Assembly: GCA_030666865.1 (NCBI GenBank)
Contig: DAOUWZ010000005.1
Coordinates: forward strand, 1-54,360
Origin: a bacterium
GTDB taxonomy: Bacteria > Patescibacteriota > Patescibacteriia > S139-126
DNA length: 54,360 bases
Reading direction: 5' to 3'
Shown here: piece by piece, positions 37,480 through 48,012 of the stretch
Position numbering within the stretch: position 1 is the first letter of the stretch
Layout of the letters: the number at the start of each line of letters is the position of its first letter
Program-made: the position numbers and the translations under genes
Notes under the pieces: model-generated
Databases searched by the model: none
What the model was told of the DNA's origin: nothing
What the model saw: the letters and a program-made list of their open reading frames with translations, nothing else

Positions 37480-38151
37480 ATGAAAAAATTATATAAGCCT
37501 AATCATGAGGATTACACATTTATTCAAGGGGATAGAGATCCTGATGAAAATATGCGTAATATAGCTTCACAATTAGGTGAGGAATTATCCAAGAGAGATG
37601 TCAAAGTAAATGTAGGTTCTTATGGTGGTTTTGTTAAAGTATTGCAGGAGTCAGGTGTTGAAATTTATCCTCATGTAATGGTGTGGGAAGGTAAAGAATT
37701 ACAATTTAACCAGGATGAAGTAGAATCAATCAATTGTATAGAAATAGCTGAGCAGATGTTGCAGAATGAAAAAATAGATGAAGAAGAGAAAAAAAATAGA
37801 ATCAAAGATGTTTCATGGGCTTTACGAATGGGGTTGTTTTTATCAAATTCTAGCTCTTTTGCATTTTTTCCTGGCACTAGAGGAACGAGATCTCATTTAT
37901 TATCTGCTTTAGCATTCAATTTAACATCTGACAAGCCTAAACCTGTGGCTTTAATAGGATGGGATGAAGATGATTTGAATTTGCAAAATCATTCAGAATA
38001 TCCAGAACTTAAAGACAGAGAAGATGCTTGGCTTAAAAGTTTTGCTTCAGAGTTGAGAGAAGAATTTCCGTCATGGCTAAAAAATTTTGATAAAGAAGAT
38101 ATTGATGGAATAGTTGAATTTCTTACAAATAAAACAGAAAATAATGATTAA
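37480..38151 (+). CDS. Uncharacterised protein, possibly SLOG/LOG-like Rossmannoid
   Basis: NVGSYGGFVKVLQESGVEI; FFPGTRGTRSHLLSAL. Confidence 0.45.
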   Translation: MKKLYKPNHEDYTFIQGDRDPDENMRNIASQLGEELSKRDVKVNVGSYGGFVKVLQESGVEIYPHVMVWEGKELQFNQDEVESINCIEIAEQMLQNEKIDEEEKKNRIKDVSWALRMGLFLSNSSSFAFFPGTRGTRSHLLSALAFNLTSDKPKPVALIGWDEDDLNLQNHSEYPELKDREDAWLKSFASELREEFPSWLKNFDKEDIDGIVEFLTNKTENND

Positions 38152-38159
38152 TATATTAT

Positions 38160-39542
38160 ATGATAAATGATTTAGTCACCAAAGAAGATTTGATTTTATT
38201 TACTTCCGGGACCAGGTTTACTTTGAGAAGCGTTTACTATGAAGAAGGTTTTGCCGACACAATAGCAAGTTTTGATTTATTTGTTAGAGAATTGCCAGAC
38301 AAAAGAAACTATTTGGTATTTGCTGGATTGGAACATATTTTGGATTTTTTATTAAATTTAAAATTTACTGACCGGCAACTTAAGTGGTTGAAAAAAACAT
38401 ATGGCTTTTCTGATGAAGTAATGAAGTATTATAAAAAATTTAAATTTACTGGTGATGTTTATGCTATGCCTGAGGGTAGTATATTTTTTGCAAATGAGCC
38501 GGTGATTAGAATAGTTGCGCCGATTATTGAAGCGCAAATGGTAGAGATTTATTTGACCAATACAATTTTTTTACAAACAATTTTAGCATCAAAAATTTCC
38601 CGGTTTGTCTGCGCAGCCAAGAATAAAAAATCAATATTTGGATTTAATCGGAGTTATGGTCTGGATACGGCGATGAAATTGGATCGGGTAGGGAAGATTG
38701 TTGGGTCTAGTCAATCAGTTGTGCCGATTAATAGTTTTAGAAATCCCGGGCTCGCTACTTTTTCAAATCATATGTTTCATCATTTTGTTACAGCATTTGA
38801 TAGTGAAATTGAGGCGTTTGAAGCTCATCTAAAACGTTATCCTGATAAAGCGACTGTTTTGGTGGATACTTATGACACTATTAAGGGAGTTAAAAATTTT
38901 ATTAAGGTGGCGGTCCGAGTAAAGGAGAAAACCGGCAAACAGCCTAAACATATCATGCTTGATAGCGGTGATATATATTCATTAAGCGTTCGCGCCAGGA
39001 AAATGCTTGATGATGCTGGACTTGATAGGGTTGGCATTATGGGAGTCAGTAATTTGGATGAGTATAAAGTAGATAAGATGGTCAAAAAAAATGCGCCGAT
39101 TGATCTTTATAGCGGTACCACTAATATTTTGACGCCGATTGACGCGCCAGTATTGGAGTTGGTTTATAAGTTGAATGAAATTAGAAAAGACGGCAGGGTA
39201 TATCCGAAGATGAAATTATCCAGTCAGAAAATATCTTTGCCTGGTAGAAAACAGGTATTTAGACAAGAAAAAAATGGTAGATATATAGGAGATGTTATTG
39301 GGCTTAGTTCAGAGAAAATTAGCGGCCGGAAAATGCTGATTAAATATATTAGCCAAGGAAAATTAGCAAGGAAGTTGCCTGACTTAGCATCAATAAAGAA
39401 ATATTATGAGAAAGAAAAAAATAAATTTAAACAGTCTTTATTAGAAGTAAGTAAAAAAGTGGAATACAAGGTGTCAATTAGTAAAGATTTGAAAAAGTTA
39501 ATGAAAAAAACCAGAAAAGAAATTGAACAGAAGAATTATTAG
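38160..39542 (+). CDS. Nicotinate phosphoribosyltransferase-like protein (paralog 3)
   Basis: YYEEGFADTIASFDLFVRELPDKRNYLVFAGLEHIL; FTGDVYAMPEGSIFFANEPVIRI. Confidence 0.85.
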   Translation: MINDLVTKEDLILFTSGTRFTLRSVYYEEGFADTIASFDLFVRELPDKRNYLVFAGLEHILDFLLNLKFTDRQLKWLKKTYGFSDEVMKYYKKFKFTGDVYAMPEGSIFFANEPVIRIVAPIIEAQMVEIYLTNTIFLQTILASKISRFVCAAKNKKSIFGFNRSYGLDTAMKLDRVGKIVGSSQSVVPINSFRNPGLATFSNHMFHHFVTAFDSEIEAFEAHLKRYPDKATVLVDTYDTIKGVKNFIKVAVRVKEKTGKQPKHIMLDSGDIYSLSVRARKMLDDAGLDRVGIMGVSNLDEYKVDKMVKKNAPIDLYSGTTNILTPIDAPVLELVYKLNEIRKDGRVYPKMKLSSQKISLPGRKQVFRQEKNGRYIGDVIGLSSEKISGRKMLIKYISQGKLARKLPDLASIKKYYEKEKNKFKQSLLEVSKKVEYKVSISKDLKKLMKKTRKEIEQKNY

Positions 39543-39802
39543 TAGATTATTCGCACCACTATGTCACTTTGTACAGGGATAACATACCCCACTCTCTTGA
39601 TATGTACATTGATAGAGGGGATGTGCTAATAATGTTTTTATTTGTAGAAATGTTAAAAGTTAAATTTTTTTTGCCCGCCGTATTGGAGAGAGAGGGGAAT
39701 TTCCGCTCGAGGCGGATCAGCCTTGGCTGAAAAAGGTCTACTTACTGGCAGGTAGGGGGTGGGTAGTATTAATGTTTAGAAAGGGTTTATAAATTGGGAT
39801 GA

Positions 39803-39827
39803 AAAAAGAGCTATCAAAGCTCTTTTT
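39803..39827. terminator. Bidirectional terminator aaaaagagctatcaaagctcttttt
   Basis: Between convergent genes. Confidence 0.75.
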
Positions 39828-40383
39828 AGATTGAAAAATCTATTTCATTAATTTCCTCGGCCGTGTTTATATGATAAATATTTATTTTCATATAGGGAGG
39901 TATAATACCAAGAGAAAATTCTTTTATCAATCCGACCCAATTAAAAAAACTGTTATTAAAAAAAACTATTTTTTTTAATTTTTTTTCTGGCTGAATTTGA
40001 TACTGAACATTTCTTATTTGCATTACAGTTTGTAATTCAAATAATGTTCCTTCGTTACCTGGCATAAAAATATAAGCATCAGCGGCCATCAAGCGTTTGA
40101 CGCGCCAGAGAAATTGTTGTTCTAAGTTATTTCCCCGAGCTATTATTTTTTTTGTTAAAAATTTATTAGCTTTTAATTTAACGGGAAGAGGAAATAATAC
40201 CCCAGTAATATTAATGGTTTTATTATTTGCATTATTAGCGCCTTCAGAGATAGCCGTCATAATTCCTGAATACCCTCCAGAAATAATTGAAAGATTTTTT
40301 CTGGCTAAAGCCAGACCTAAATTATAGGCTGACTGATAAAAATTATGAGTAGTTTTACTACCACCAAATACTGCGATTTCCAT
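39826..40383 (-). CDS. LOG family (lysine decarboxylase-like) protein
   Basis: VFGGSKTTHNFYQSAYNLGLALARKNLSIISGGYSGIMTAISEGA; FMPGNEGTLFELQTVMQIR. Confidence 0.8.
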   Translation of the reverse strand: MEIAVFGGSKTTHNFYQSAYNLGLALARKNLSIISGGYSGIMTAISEGANNANNKTINITGVLFPLPVKLKANKFLTKKIIARGNNLEQQFLWRVKRLMAADAYIFMPGNEGTLFELQTVMQIRNVQYQIQPEKKLKKIVFFNNSFFNWVGLIKEFSLGIIPPYMKINIYHINTAEEINEIDFSI

Positions 40384-40481
40384 TTTAGCTCCTTTCTGAT
40401 TGATTTAATGAACAAATTAATTTAGAAAATATAGCATTTTATTATTGGGATGTCAATATTAGTATTAAAAATAAGATAGGT

Positions 40482-40510
40482 GTAGTGACAGAGCATTGCT
40501 CTGTCACTAC
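40482..40510. repeat. Second copy of the 29-bp palindrome GTAGTGACAGAGCA-T-TGCTCTGTCACTAC
   Basis: Identical to 3118-3146 except the central base. Confidence 0.9.
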
Positions 40511-40580
40511 GATCTAAAGATGTTATACATAAAAATGATATTGTATTTTATAGTAAAATTTACTATACTCTAAACTAGAG

Positions 40581-42236
40581 TTGAATAAACTCTTTATTTA
40601 TTTAAATATAAATATGAATGAATTAAATTCACAAGATCAGAAGGTTTATACGCTTTTTTCACCAATCGTGAAACTTGTTAAAGTATTTAAAGATACTGAA
40701 AATAAGGTATTGCCACCAGAAGATTCACGCATAAAATTAAATACAGTCGTTTCCAAAATGTCCTTATTTTATGAAAAAATAAGGAATGCTGTTGATTATG
40801 AAGAAGAACATTTATTAAGAGAAAGGGCAATTCGGAGGAATTTGAAACGAACCATGACTTTGCCAAATAGATCAGGAAAAATTATTGCTAAACCTTTGGT
40901 GCTTGATATGGTTAGGTCTGGTTATTTGCCCAATAATGAGTTATCAGAAGATATTGTTACTAAGGGTGAGATAATTATTGATAAGTATTTGGGGTTAATT
41001 GATCGAATAGGAAAATACAAAGAAAAGAAAGAGAAAGTAGAACTTTTTGAATGGCTGGTAAATATTTTATCTATAGAACTTGATGATTTATTTGAAACAA
41101 AATCAAAAGAGGATTCTTTGGTAGAGTGCATGTATCAAGTTGTCAGCAAGGATATTGTAGTTACAGATTCAAAATATAGTGAATCCGATATTAAAATCCA
41201 ATTATATATAGCAATTTTAAGATCATTGATTAAGGCTGATATTGCCAGAGTGGGATATTATCTATGGCAATTGTATGTTCCAAATTGGCGTGAAGCAGAG
41301 GAAATTGATTTGACAGATGTTGCTCAGAAGATCGGCAGCATATACCAAAAAATTCAAATGCAGATAAAGCATCCTTTAGGGGATCTTTATATGAGGATTT
41401 TGAGAAAGTATAATGTTATTTTTTTAATAATTCAAGATATTATCAAAGATGAGCCGGCTGCTGCTATTGATGTGTGGAAAAATCCCGCATTATTGGAAGA
41501 GAAGATTCGCAATGCCACTAAGAAACGTTATAAAATTTCTAAAGTTAAATTGAGAAGAAGCATAGTCAGAAGTATTATTTATCTTTTGATTACTAAAATG
41601 GTTTTGGCCGTCTTGTTGGAATTACCATTAGACTGGTTAATAGAAAGAGAGTTGAATATTATTAGTATCGTTATTAATGTTTTATTTCCACCGGCTTTAA
41701 TGTTTTTGATCGGATTGTTTATTCGTGTTCCTAGTATGAAAAATACCGACAAGATTGTTCAAGGTATTAAAGAAATTTCATATCAATTTGATGAAAGACA
41801 AGTTTTACATAAGATTAAGAAGCAGTTAAAGCGCAGTGTATTCATGACCAGAGCTTTTAGAGTTGTTTATACAATTATTTTTACATTTACATTTGGTATG
41901 ATTTTTTATGGATTGCATAATTTGAGTTTCAATATTGCTAGCATGGTAATATTTATATTTTTTCTATCTCTGGTTTCATTTTTTAGTATTCGCATATCTC
42001 AGTCAGCTCGGGAACTCCATATTATAGAAAAAAAGGCTAATGTGTTTACGTTTTTTAAGGATTTTTTTTCATTGCCAATTTTACATTTTGGCCGCTGGCT
42101 TTCTAATAATTTAAATAAAATTAATTTTTTTGTAATTTTGTTTGATTTTGTGATTGAAGCGCCGTTTAAAGTTTTGGTTGATATTATTGATGAATGGACC
42201 ACTTATGTTGAAGAAAAAAAAGAAGAATTGTATTAG
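40581..42236 (+). CDS. Hypothetical multi-TM protein
   Basis: 551 aa ORF with four hydrophobic segments; start uncertain (ATG 40614 also possible). Confidence 0.6.
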   Translation: MNKLFIYLNINMNELNSQDQKVYTLFSPIVKLVKVFKDTENKVLPPEDSRIKLNTVVSKMSLFYEKIRNAVDYEEEHLLRERAIRRNLKRTMTLPNRSGKIIAKPLVLDMVRSGYLPNNELSEDIVTKGEIIIDKYLGLIDRIGKYKEKKEKVELFEWLVNILSIELDDLFETKSKEDSLVECMYQVVSKDIVVTDSKYSESDIKIQLYIAILRSLIKADIARVGYYLWQLYVPNWREAEEIDLTDVAQKIGSIYQKIQMQIKHPLGDLYMRILRKYNVIFLIIQDIIKDEPAAAIDVWKNPALLEEKIRNATKKRYKISKVKLRRSIVRSIIYLLITKMVLAVLLELPLDWLIERELNIISIVINVLFPPALMFLIGLFIRVPSMKNTDKIVQGIKEISYQFDERQVLHKIKKQLKRSVFMTRAFRVVYTIIFTFTFGMIFYGLHNLSFNIASMVIFIFFLSLVSFFSIRISQSARELHIIEKKANVFTFFKDFFSLPILHFGRWLSNNLNKINFFVILFDFVIEAPFKVLVDIIDEWTTYVEEKKEELY

Positions 42237-42263
42237 GATTTTGATAAAATTAATTTTTTGAAT

Positions 42264-42289
42264 AAATTTGTCTAATATTAGACAAATTT
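42264..42289. terminator. Palindromic terminator aaatttgtctaat/attagacaaattt
   Basis: Perfect 26-bp palindrome followed by tttt. Confidence 0.6.
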
Positions 42290-42301
42290 TTAGATAAACA
42301 C

Positions 42302-42330
42302 TTGACAAAATCGTTAAAATTTGCTATTAT
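42302..42330 (+). promoter_or_regulatory. Promoter TTGACA-17 bp-TATTAT
   Basis: Upstream of the CAP gene. Confidence 0.7.
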
Positions 42331-42365
42331 TTAATGATTTAAAATAATATGATATAATTAAAATA

Positions 42366-43760
42366 ATGGATAAAGATAGGAGAAAAAAAATTGATAATAA
42401 TAAATCCAAAAAAACATTTTGGGGAATTTTGTGTTTATTAGCTGGAATGTTTATTTTTTTATATCCAAAGAGGAAAAGAATAAAAAAGATAGCCCTAAAT
42501 GAAAAAGATAAGTGTGTGAGTGCTATAGAAAAAGAGTATGGAGTATTAAAACATGGAGTCAAAAAATTTCCCCACAGGGTTTTAATGACATTGAAAGATG
42601 TTTTTGTACCTCATGAGGGCAATAATCATAAACCAAAAGCATTGCATCCAAAGTCGTTGAAAGCATATGTTATTTTGTTAGTTTTGATAAAAATATTTGT
42701 AACAGGTTTTATATTCTTTACATATCCAAATCCAGCTAGGCTTTCAGAAAAGATCGCTAATGAAGTTTTTTCATTAACCAATCAGTCAAGGCAATCAGAG
42801 GGTGTAGATATAGTTACTTGGAATGATTCATTAACTAGAGCGGCTCAGAATAAAGCTCAAGATATGATAAATAATAATTATTTTTCTCATGTAAGTCCAG
42901 ATGGCACTCAGCCGTGGCAATGGATCAATAAAGGAGAATATAGTTATGTTTATATGGGTGAAAATTTAGCGATGGATTTCAGTTCAGCTGAGATAGCGCA
43001 TTCAGCATTTAAAAAATCTCCCACTCATTGGAAAAATATTATGAACAGTAAATACAGTGATATGGGGATTGGCGTTGCTGTTGGGGAAATTGATAACAGA
43101 CAAACGATTGTTTTGGTTGAATTTTTTGGTACTGCTAAGGCGCCGGCTCCACAATTAGTCAAAGCAGCTGAAGCAGCAGAAACTGAAAAGCAAGATATTG
43201 TACCTATTCAGGAAGAACAGCCAAAACAAGAAATTGAAGAGATTCCAGTGGTTAAGGATGTTGTTAAGTCAGAAGAAAATAAGTCAGAATTAGATGATAT
43301 TAAAGAAGATATAATCGAACCGTCTGTTATTGGTGAAATTTATGTTGAAGAGGATGTTGTTGATCAAGTTGCAGAAGATCAAAAAATTATTGCCAATCAA
43401 GATAAAGTGGCAGCTGAATCTGATACAAAGATAGCTTATGAACCAATTGCTCAAAAATTGGTTCCAGAAATAACAGTACCAAAAGTATTTTCTGCTTCCC
43501 AGCAATTAAAAGTGGTACCGATAGAGCAAAGAAATATTAGTAAAGGTATGGTTGATTATGTGATATTGTATGGTAGATATATAATGCTTTTGTTCTTATT
43601 GGTTTTGATGGCTATTTTATTGGTTAATATTTTGATAAAGCCTCATATTCAGCATAGCGGTCTGATATTGCAGACAGTAGCCTTAATAATTGTTGTTTCG
43701 GCTTTTTTATTTGTCAGATTTCATTTTATAGAAGATTTAAGCGCTGTAATCATATATTAA
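42366..43760 (+). CDS. CAP (SCP/PR1)-domain protein with acidic linker and C-terminal TM segments
   Basis: NQSRQSEGVDIVTWNDSLTRAAQNKAQDMINNNYFSHVSPDGTQPWQWI. Confidence 0.85.
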   Translation: MDKDRRKKIDNNKSKKTFWGILCLLAGMFIFLYPKRKRIKKIALNEKDKCVSAIEKEYGVLKHGVKKFPHRVLMTLKDVFVPHEGNNHKPKALHPKSLKAYVILLVLIKIFVTGFIFFTYPNPARLSEKIANEVFSLTNQSRQSEGVDIVTWNDSLTRAAQNKAQDMINNNYFSHVSPDGTQPWQWINKGEYSYVYMGENLAMDFSSAEIAHSAFKKSPTHWKNIMNSKYSDMGIGVAVGEIDNRQTIVLVEFFGTAKAPAPQLVKAAEAAETEKQDIVPIQEEQPKQEIEEIPVVKDVVKSEENKSELDDIKEDIIEPSVIGEIYVEEDVVDQVAEDQKIIANQDKVAAESDTKIAYEPIAQKLVPEITVPKVFSASQQLKVVPIEQRNISKGMVDYVILYGRYIMLLFLLVLMAILLVNILIKPHIQHSGLILQTVALIIVVSAFLFVRFHFIEDLSAVIIY

Positions 43761-43769
43761 AATAATACA

Positions 43770-43803
43770 AAAACAGTCTCGCGAACGCGGGACTGTTTTT
43801 TTG
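43770..43803 (+). terminator. Terminator acagtctcgcgaacgcgggactgtttttttt
   Basis: Hairpin + T-run. Confidence 0.8.
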
Positions 43804-43855
43804 ATTTCAAGTATTTAATATGATATAATTTGATCAGTATTATTAAATATTTATT

Positions 43856-44881
43856 ATGTTAGAAGAAAATTTATCATTGGAGTCAAATGCTAAAAAAAAT
43901 ATATTAGTTAGTGGCGGAGCTGGGTTTATTGGCTCTCATTTATGTGATGAATTAGTCAAACAAGGTCATAATGTAGTTTGCATAGATAATTTTGTCAGTG
44001 GTACTAGGTCAAATATAGAATTTTTATTACAAATGCCTAATTTCAAGTTTATCAATCATAATATTGTTGAACCTTTTGACTTGGAAAGCTTGTCGGAATT
44101 ATCTGTTTTCAATATTATTACCAAAGGTATTGACGAAATGTATAATTTGGCTTGTCCAACATCTTATAAAGAATACAAAGAATTGCCATTGGAGACTATT
44201 TTGACTAATTCACATGGATCTAGGAATATGCTTGAAGTTGCGGTGAAATATAAAGCCAAATTTTTACACGCCTCAACATCATCGGTTTATGGAGCGCCTT
44301 TGAAAAATGTGAAATTTTTCAAAGAAGATTATTGGGGGTTTGTAAATCCAATTGGTCCTAGAAGTTGTTACAATGAAGGCAAAAGATTTGCTGAAAGTTT
44401 AGTTGATAATTATAAAGATAAATATAAGCTAAAAACAAAAATTGCTCGCATCTTTCAAACTTATGGTCCGCGAATGAGATTTGATGATGCCAGATTGATT
44501 CCCGATATGATTCGTTCCGCTTTAAAAGGTGACAATTTGATTATTTATGGTGGTGAAGAAAAAAGCACTTCATTCTTATATGTATCTGATTTGGTTGAAG
44601 GTTTATTGAAATTAATGAATTCTGATAATAATGAAGTTTTCAATTTTGGCTATCCACAAGAGATAAAAATAGAAGATGCAGCTAGGATAATTATAAAAAC
44701 AACTGATTCAAAGTCAAAAGTAAAATATGAAGATGAATTGCCATTTATTATGACTCACGGTTTGCCTGACACAAAGAAGGCTAAAGAATTGCTCGGATGG
44801 TTTCCTTTAGTGGGGCTTGAGGATGGTTTAATAAAAACAGTTGAGTATATGAAAGCTCAAAAAGGAGTTTTGAAGTTTTAA
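43856..44881 (+). CDS. NAD-dependent epimerase/dehydratase (UDP-glucuronate decarboxylase-like)
   Basis: VSGGAGFIGSHLCDELVKQGHNVVCIDNFVSG; YNEGKRFAESL. Confidence 0.88.
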   Translation: MLEENLSLESNAKKNILVSGGAGFIGSHLCDELVKQGHNVVCIDNFVSGTRSNIEFLLQMPNFKFINHNIVEPFDLESLSELSVFNIITKGIDEMYNLACPTSYKEYKELPLETILTNSHGSRNMLEVAVKYKAKFLHASTSSVYGAPLKNVKFFKEDYWGFVNPIGPRSCYNEGKRFAESLVDNYKDKYKLKTKIARIFQTYGPRMRFDDARLIPDMIRSALKGDNLIIYGGEEKSTSFLYVSDLVEGLLKLMNSDNNEVFNFGYPQEIKIEDAARIIIKTTDSKSKVKYEDELPFIMTHGLPDTKKAKELLGWFPLVGLEDGLIKTVEYMKAQKGVLKF

Positions 44882-44909
44882 TAAATCTAATTTTTAAAGA
44901 AGAATAAAG

Positions 44910-46067
44910 ATGGAAAAAAATATTTTTACTTCCGAGTCTGTTACTGAGGGACATCCTGATAAAGTTTGTGACCAAATTTCAGATGCAATTTTAGATGAGC
45001 TATTGAAGCAAGATCCAAATTCACATACTGCTATTGAATGTCTGGCTACAACTGGTTTAGTGGTAGTGGCTGGAGAAATAAGAACTAAGGCATACGTTGA
45101 TATTGCTGGAGTTACTAGAAAAACTATCAATGAGATTGGCTATAATAATTCTAGTTCAGGTTTTAAAGGTGATGATTGCGGGATTTTGATAAGTATTGAT
45201 GAACAATCTCCTGACATTTCTCAAGGCGTTGATAAAGGTAAAGGCAAACACAAAGAGCAAGGAGCAGGAGATCAAGGTTTAATGTTCGGTTATGCTTGTG
45301 ATGAAACACCTGAATTGATGCCATTGCCTATTATGTTAGCTCATAAAATGGCAAAAAGATTGGCTACTGTTAGAAAGAGTAAAACTTTGTCTTATTTAGA
45401 GCCTGATGGAAAAACAGAAGTAGCAGTTGAATATGTGAATGGCAAGCCAACCAGAATTGATACTGTAGTAGTAGCAACGCAACACAATGAAAAAGTAGCA
45501 CAGGCAACTTTGGAAAAAGATATCAAAAAGCAGGTGATTGATTATGTTGGTAAAAAATATATTGATAATAAAACCAGAATATTTATAAATGCTACCGGTA
45601 AATTTATAAAAGGAGGACCTCCAGCTGATGCTGGGCTTACCGGACGAAAAATAATTGTTGATACTTATGGCGGGTATGCTCCGCACGGTGGCGGCGCGTT
45701 CTCTGGAAAAGATCCGTCTAAGGTTGACCGCAGTGCTACTTATATGGCCAGGTATATTGCCAAGAATATAGTGGCAGCAAAACTGGCAAAAAAATGTTTA
45801 GTGCAATTATCATATGTTATTGGAGTTGCTGACCCAGTTAGTGTTATGGTTGATACGTATGGAACTAGCAAGCTCACCAATACTAAGATTGAAAAAATAG
45901 TTAGAAAAGAATTTGAATTGAAGCCGGCAGGTATTATTAAGCAATTAAAATTGAAGAAACCAATTTATCGGAAAACAGCAGCTTATGGGCATTTTGGCAG
46001 AAATGAACAAGGGTTTGCTTGGGAAAAAACAGATAAATTAAATTCATTAAAGAAATATAATAAATAG
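44910..46067 (+). CDS. metK: S-adenosylmethionine synthetase
   Basis: [51 protein letters not shown]. Confidence 0.97.
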   Translation: MEKNIFTSESVTEGHPDKVCDQISDAILDELLKQDPNSHTAIECLATTGLVVVAGEIRTKAYVDIAGVTRKTINEIGYNNSSSGFKGDDCGILISIDEQSPDISQGVDKGKGKHKEQGAGDQGLMFGYACDETPELMPLPIMLAHKMAKRLATVRKSKTLSYLEPDGKTEVAVEYVNGKPTRIDTVVVATQHNEKVAQATLEKDIKKQVIDYVGKKYIDNKTRIFINATGKFIKGGPPADAGLTGRKIIVDTYGGYAPHGGGAFSGKDPSKVDRSATYMARYIAKNIVAAKLAKKCLVQLSYVIGVADPVSVMVDTYGTSKLTNTKIEKIVRKEFELKPAGIIKQLKLKKPIYRKTAAYGHFGRNEQGFAWEKTDKLNSLKKYNK

Positions 46068-46069
46068 TC

Positions 46070-46987
46070 ATGAAAATAATTGTTACTGGAGGAGCAGGAT
46101 TTATTGGTTCCAATTTAGTTGATTTATTGATTGCAGATGGTCATCAGGTTTTAGTAGTGGATAATTTATCTACCGGCAGGCAAGAGTATATCAATGCTCG
46201 GGCTGAATTTAAAGATATTGATATTGTTGATGAGAAATTGCCAGAAATATTCAAAGATTTTAAACCAGAGGCAGTATATCATTTAGCTGCTCAGAAAAAT
46301 GTTCGAGTATCATTAGAAGATCCTTTGTTTGATGCCAGGATAAATATAATGGGTTCTTTAAATGTAATAGAATCAACTCATCAGGCTGGAGGAAATAAAT
46401 TAATATTCGCATCATCAGGCGGTGCTATATATGATGCCAATCAAGCCATGCCTTTGACTGAAAATTCTAAAGCCAAACCTTTATCACCTTATGGTATTAG
46501 TAAATATACTATTGATCAGTATTTAGAGTTTTATTACCATAATTATCAATTGAATTATGTTAGTTTGCGGTTTGCTAATGTTTATGGGCCACGTCAAGAT
46601 CCTTTGGGTGAAGCTGGGGTAGTAGCGATATTTTTTGATAAATTAATAAACGAAGAACAAGCTAAAATTTTTGGTTCAGGCAAGCAAACACGTGATTATG
46701 TTTATGTCGGCGATATAGTTGAATCTCTTAAAGCAACTTTAAACCCATCTGCAAATGGTACTTATAATATTGGTACTGGCAAGGAAGTAGATGTAAATGA
46801 GCTTTATCAGATGCAAACAAATATCGCAGATAAAGCTATTTCGGCAGAACACATTCAGGCAATTGTCGGTGAGTTAATGCGAAATGCTTTAAATAGTGAT
46901 AAAGCTAAGCAGGATCTAGGTTGGCAACCGCAAATAGAGTTAGTTCAAGGTTTAAAATTAACTTATGAATGGTTTAAATCCAAATAA
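46070..46987 (+). CDS. NAD-dependent epimerase (UDP-glucose 4-epimerase-like)
   Basis: IVTGGAGFIGSNLVDLLIADGHQVLVVDNLSTG. Confidence 0.88.
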   Translation: MKIIVTGGAGFIGSNLVDLLIADGHQVLVVDNLSTGRQEYINARAEFKDIDIVDEKLPEIFKDFKPEAVYHLAAQKNVRVSLEDPLFDARINIMGSLNVIESTHQAGGNKLIFASSGGAIYDANQAMPLTENSKAKPLSPYGISKYTIDQYLEFYYHNYQLNYVSLRFANVYGPRQDPLGEAGVVAIFFDKLINEEQAKIFGSGKQTRDYVYVGDIVESLKATLNPSANGTYNIGTGKEVDVNELYQMQTNIADKAISAEHIQAIVGELMRNALNSDKAKQDLGWQPQIELVQGLKLTYEWFKSK

Positions 46988-47651
46988 AAAAATATTTATT
47001 ATTATCCCTGCATGGAATGAAAAAGAAAGAATAGTTCAAGTAATAGCTAATTTGAAAAAGCATGGTTATGATAGAATTGTGGTAGTTGATGATAGCTCTT
47101 GTGATAATACTGGAAAGCTCGCGAAAGAGAATGGAGCAATTGTTTTGTCGCATATTATCAATCGCGGTCAGGGAGCAGCTTTGCAAACTGGTAATACATA
47201 TGCAGTAAAAAATGGTGCTGATATTATTGTGCATTTTGATGCTGATGGTCAGATGAGACCTGAAGATATTTCCAAAATGATAGAACCGATTATTAATGGC
47301 AAAGCAGAAATTACCTTAGGATCAAGATTTTTGGGACAAACTAAAAATATACCTTTTACTAAACGTTATATATTATTGCCAGTATCAAGGTTGATTAATT
47401 ATTTGTTTACTGGTCTTTGGCTTAGTGATGTGCATAATGGTTTTCGGGCATTATCAAAAGAAGCTTGCTTGAAAATAAATATCAAGCAAGATGAGTTTTC
47501 CCATGCTACTGAAATTATTGAACAAATAAAAATTAATAATCTTAGATATGAAGAAGTGCCAGTAACAATAATTTACCATGAATATGGTATGAATTTGTTT
47601 GGCGCTTTTCGTATTTTAAAAGAATTATTAATCGGCAAGTTAATTAGATAA
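46965..47651 (+). CDS. Family 2 glycosyltransferase
   Basis: IIPAWNEKERIVQVIANL; VVVDDSSCDNT; HFDADGQMRPEDI. Confidence 0.88.
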   Translation: MNGLNPNKKIFIIIPAWNEKERIVQVIANLKKHGYDRIVVVDDSSCDNTGKLAKENGAIVLSHIINRGQGAALQTGNTYAVKNGADIIVHFDADGQMRPEDISKMIEPIINGKAEITLGSRFLGQTKNIPFTKRYILLPVSRLINYLFTGLWLSDVHNGFRALSKEACLKINIKQDEFSHATEIIEQIKINNLRYEEVPVTIIYHEYGMNLFGAFRILKELLIGKLIR

Positions 47652-47655
47652 TTAT

Positions 47656-48012
47656 ATGGATTTTAATATTTTACAAATAGCACTTTTGATTTTTATTGTT
47701 TTTGTTTTACTTAGAGTATTAAAAAGATTTAGAAATAATGATGTTACATTTAAAGAGTGGCTACTTTGGTCATTATTTTGGCTAGTTGTTCTGGTAGCTA
47801 CATTTCTGCCGCAAAGTACTGATTTTTTAGCCAAAAAAATAGGATTGGAAACTGGTCGTGGTGTAGACTTGGCTGTTTATGCCTCTATACCAATTTTATT
47901 CTATTTGATTTTTAAAGTGATAGCTAAATTGGATAAAATTCAGCAGAATCAAACAAAAATAGTTAGACATTTAGCTATAAAAAATTTTTCAGAAAAAGAA
48001 AAAAAAGAATGA
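47656..48012 (+). CDS. DUF2304-like small membrane protein
   Basis: 118 aa; TM-rich, between glycosyltransferases. Confidence 0.65.
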   Translation: MDFNILQIALLIFIVFVLLRVLKRFRNNDVTFKEWLLWSLFWLVVLVATFLPQSTDFLAKKIGLETGRGVDLAVYASIPILFYLIFKVIAKLDKIQQNQTKIVRHLAIKNFSEKEKKE

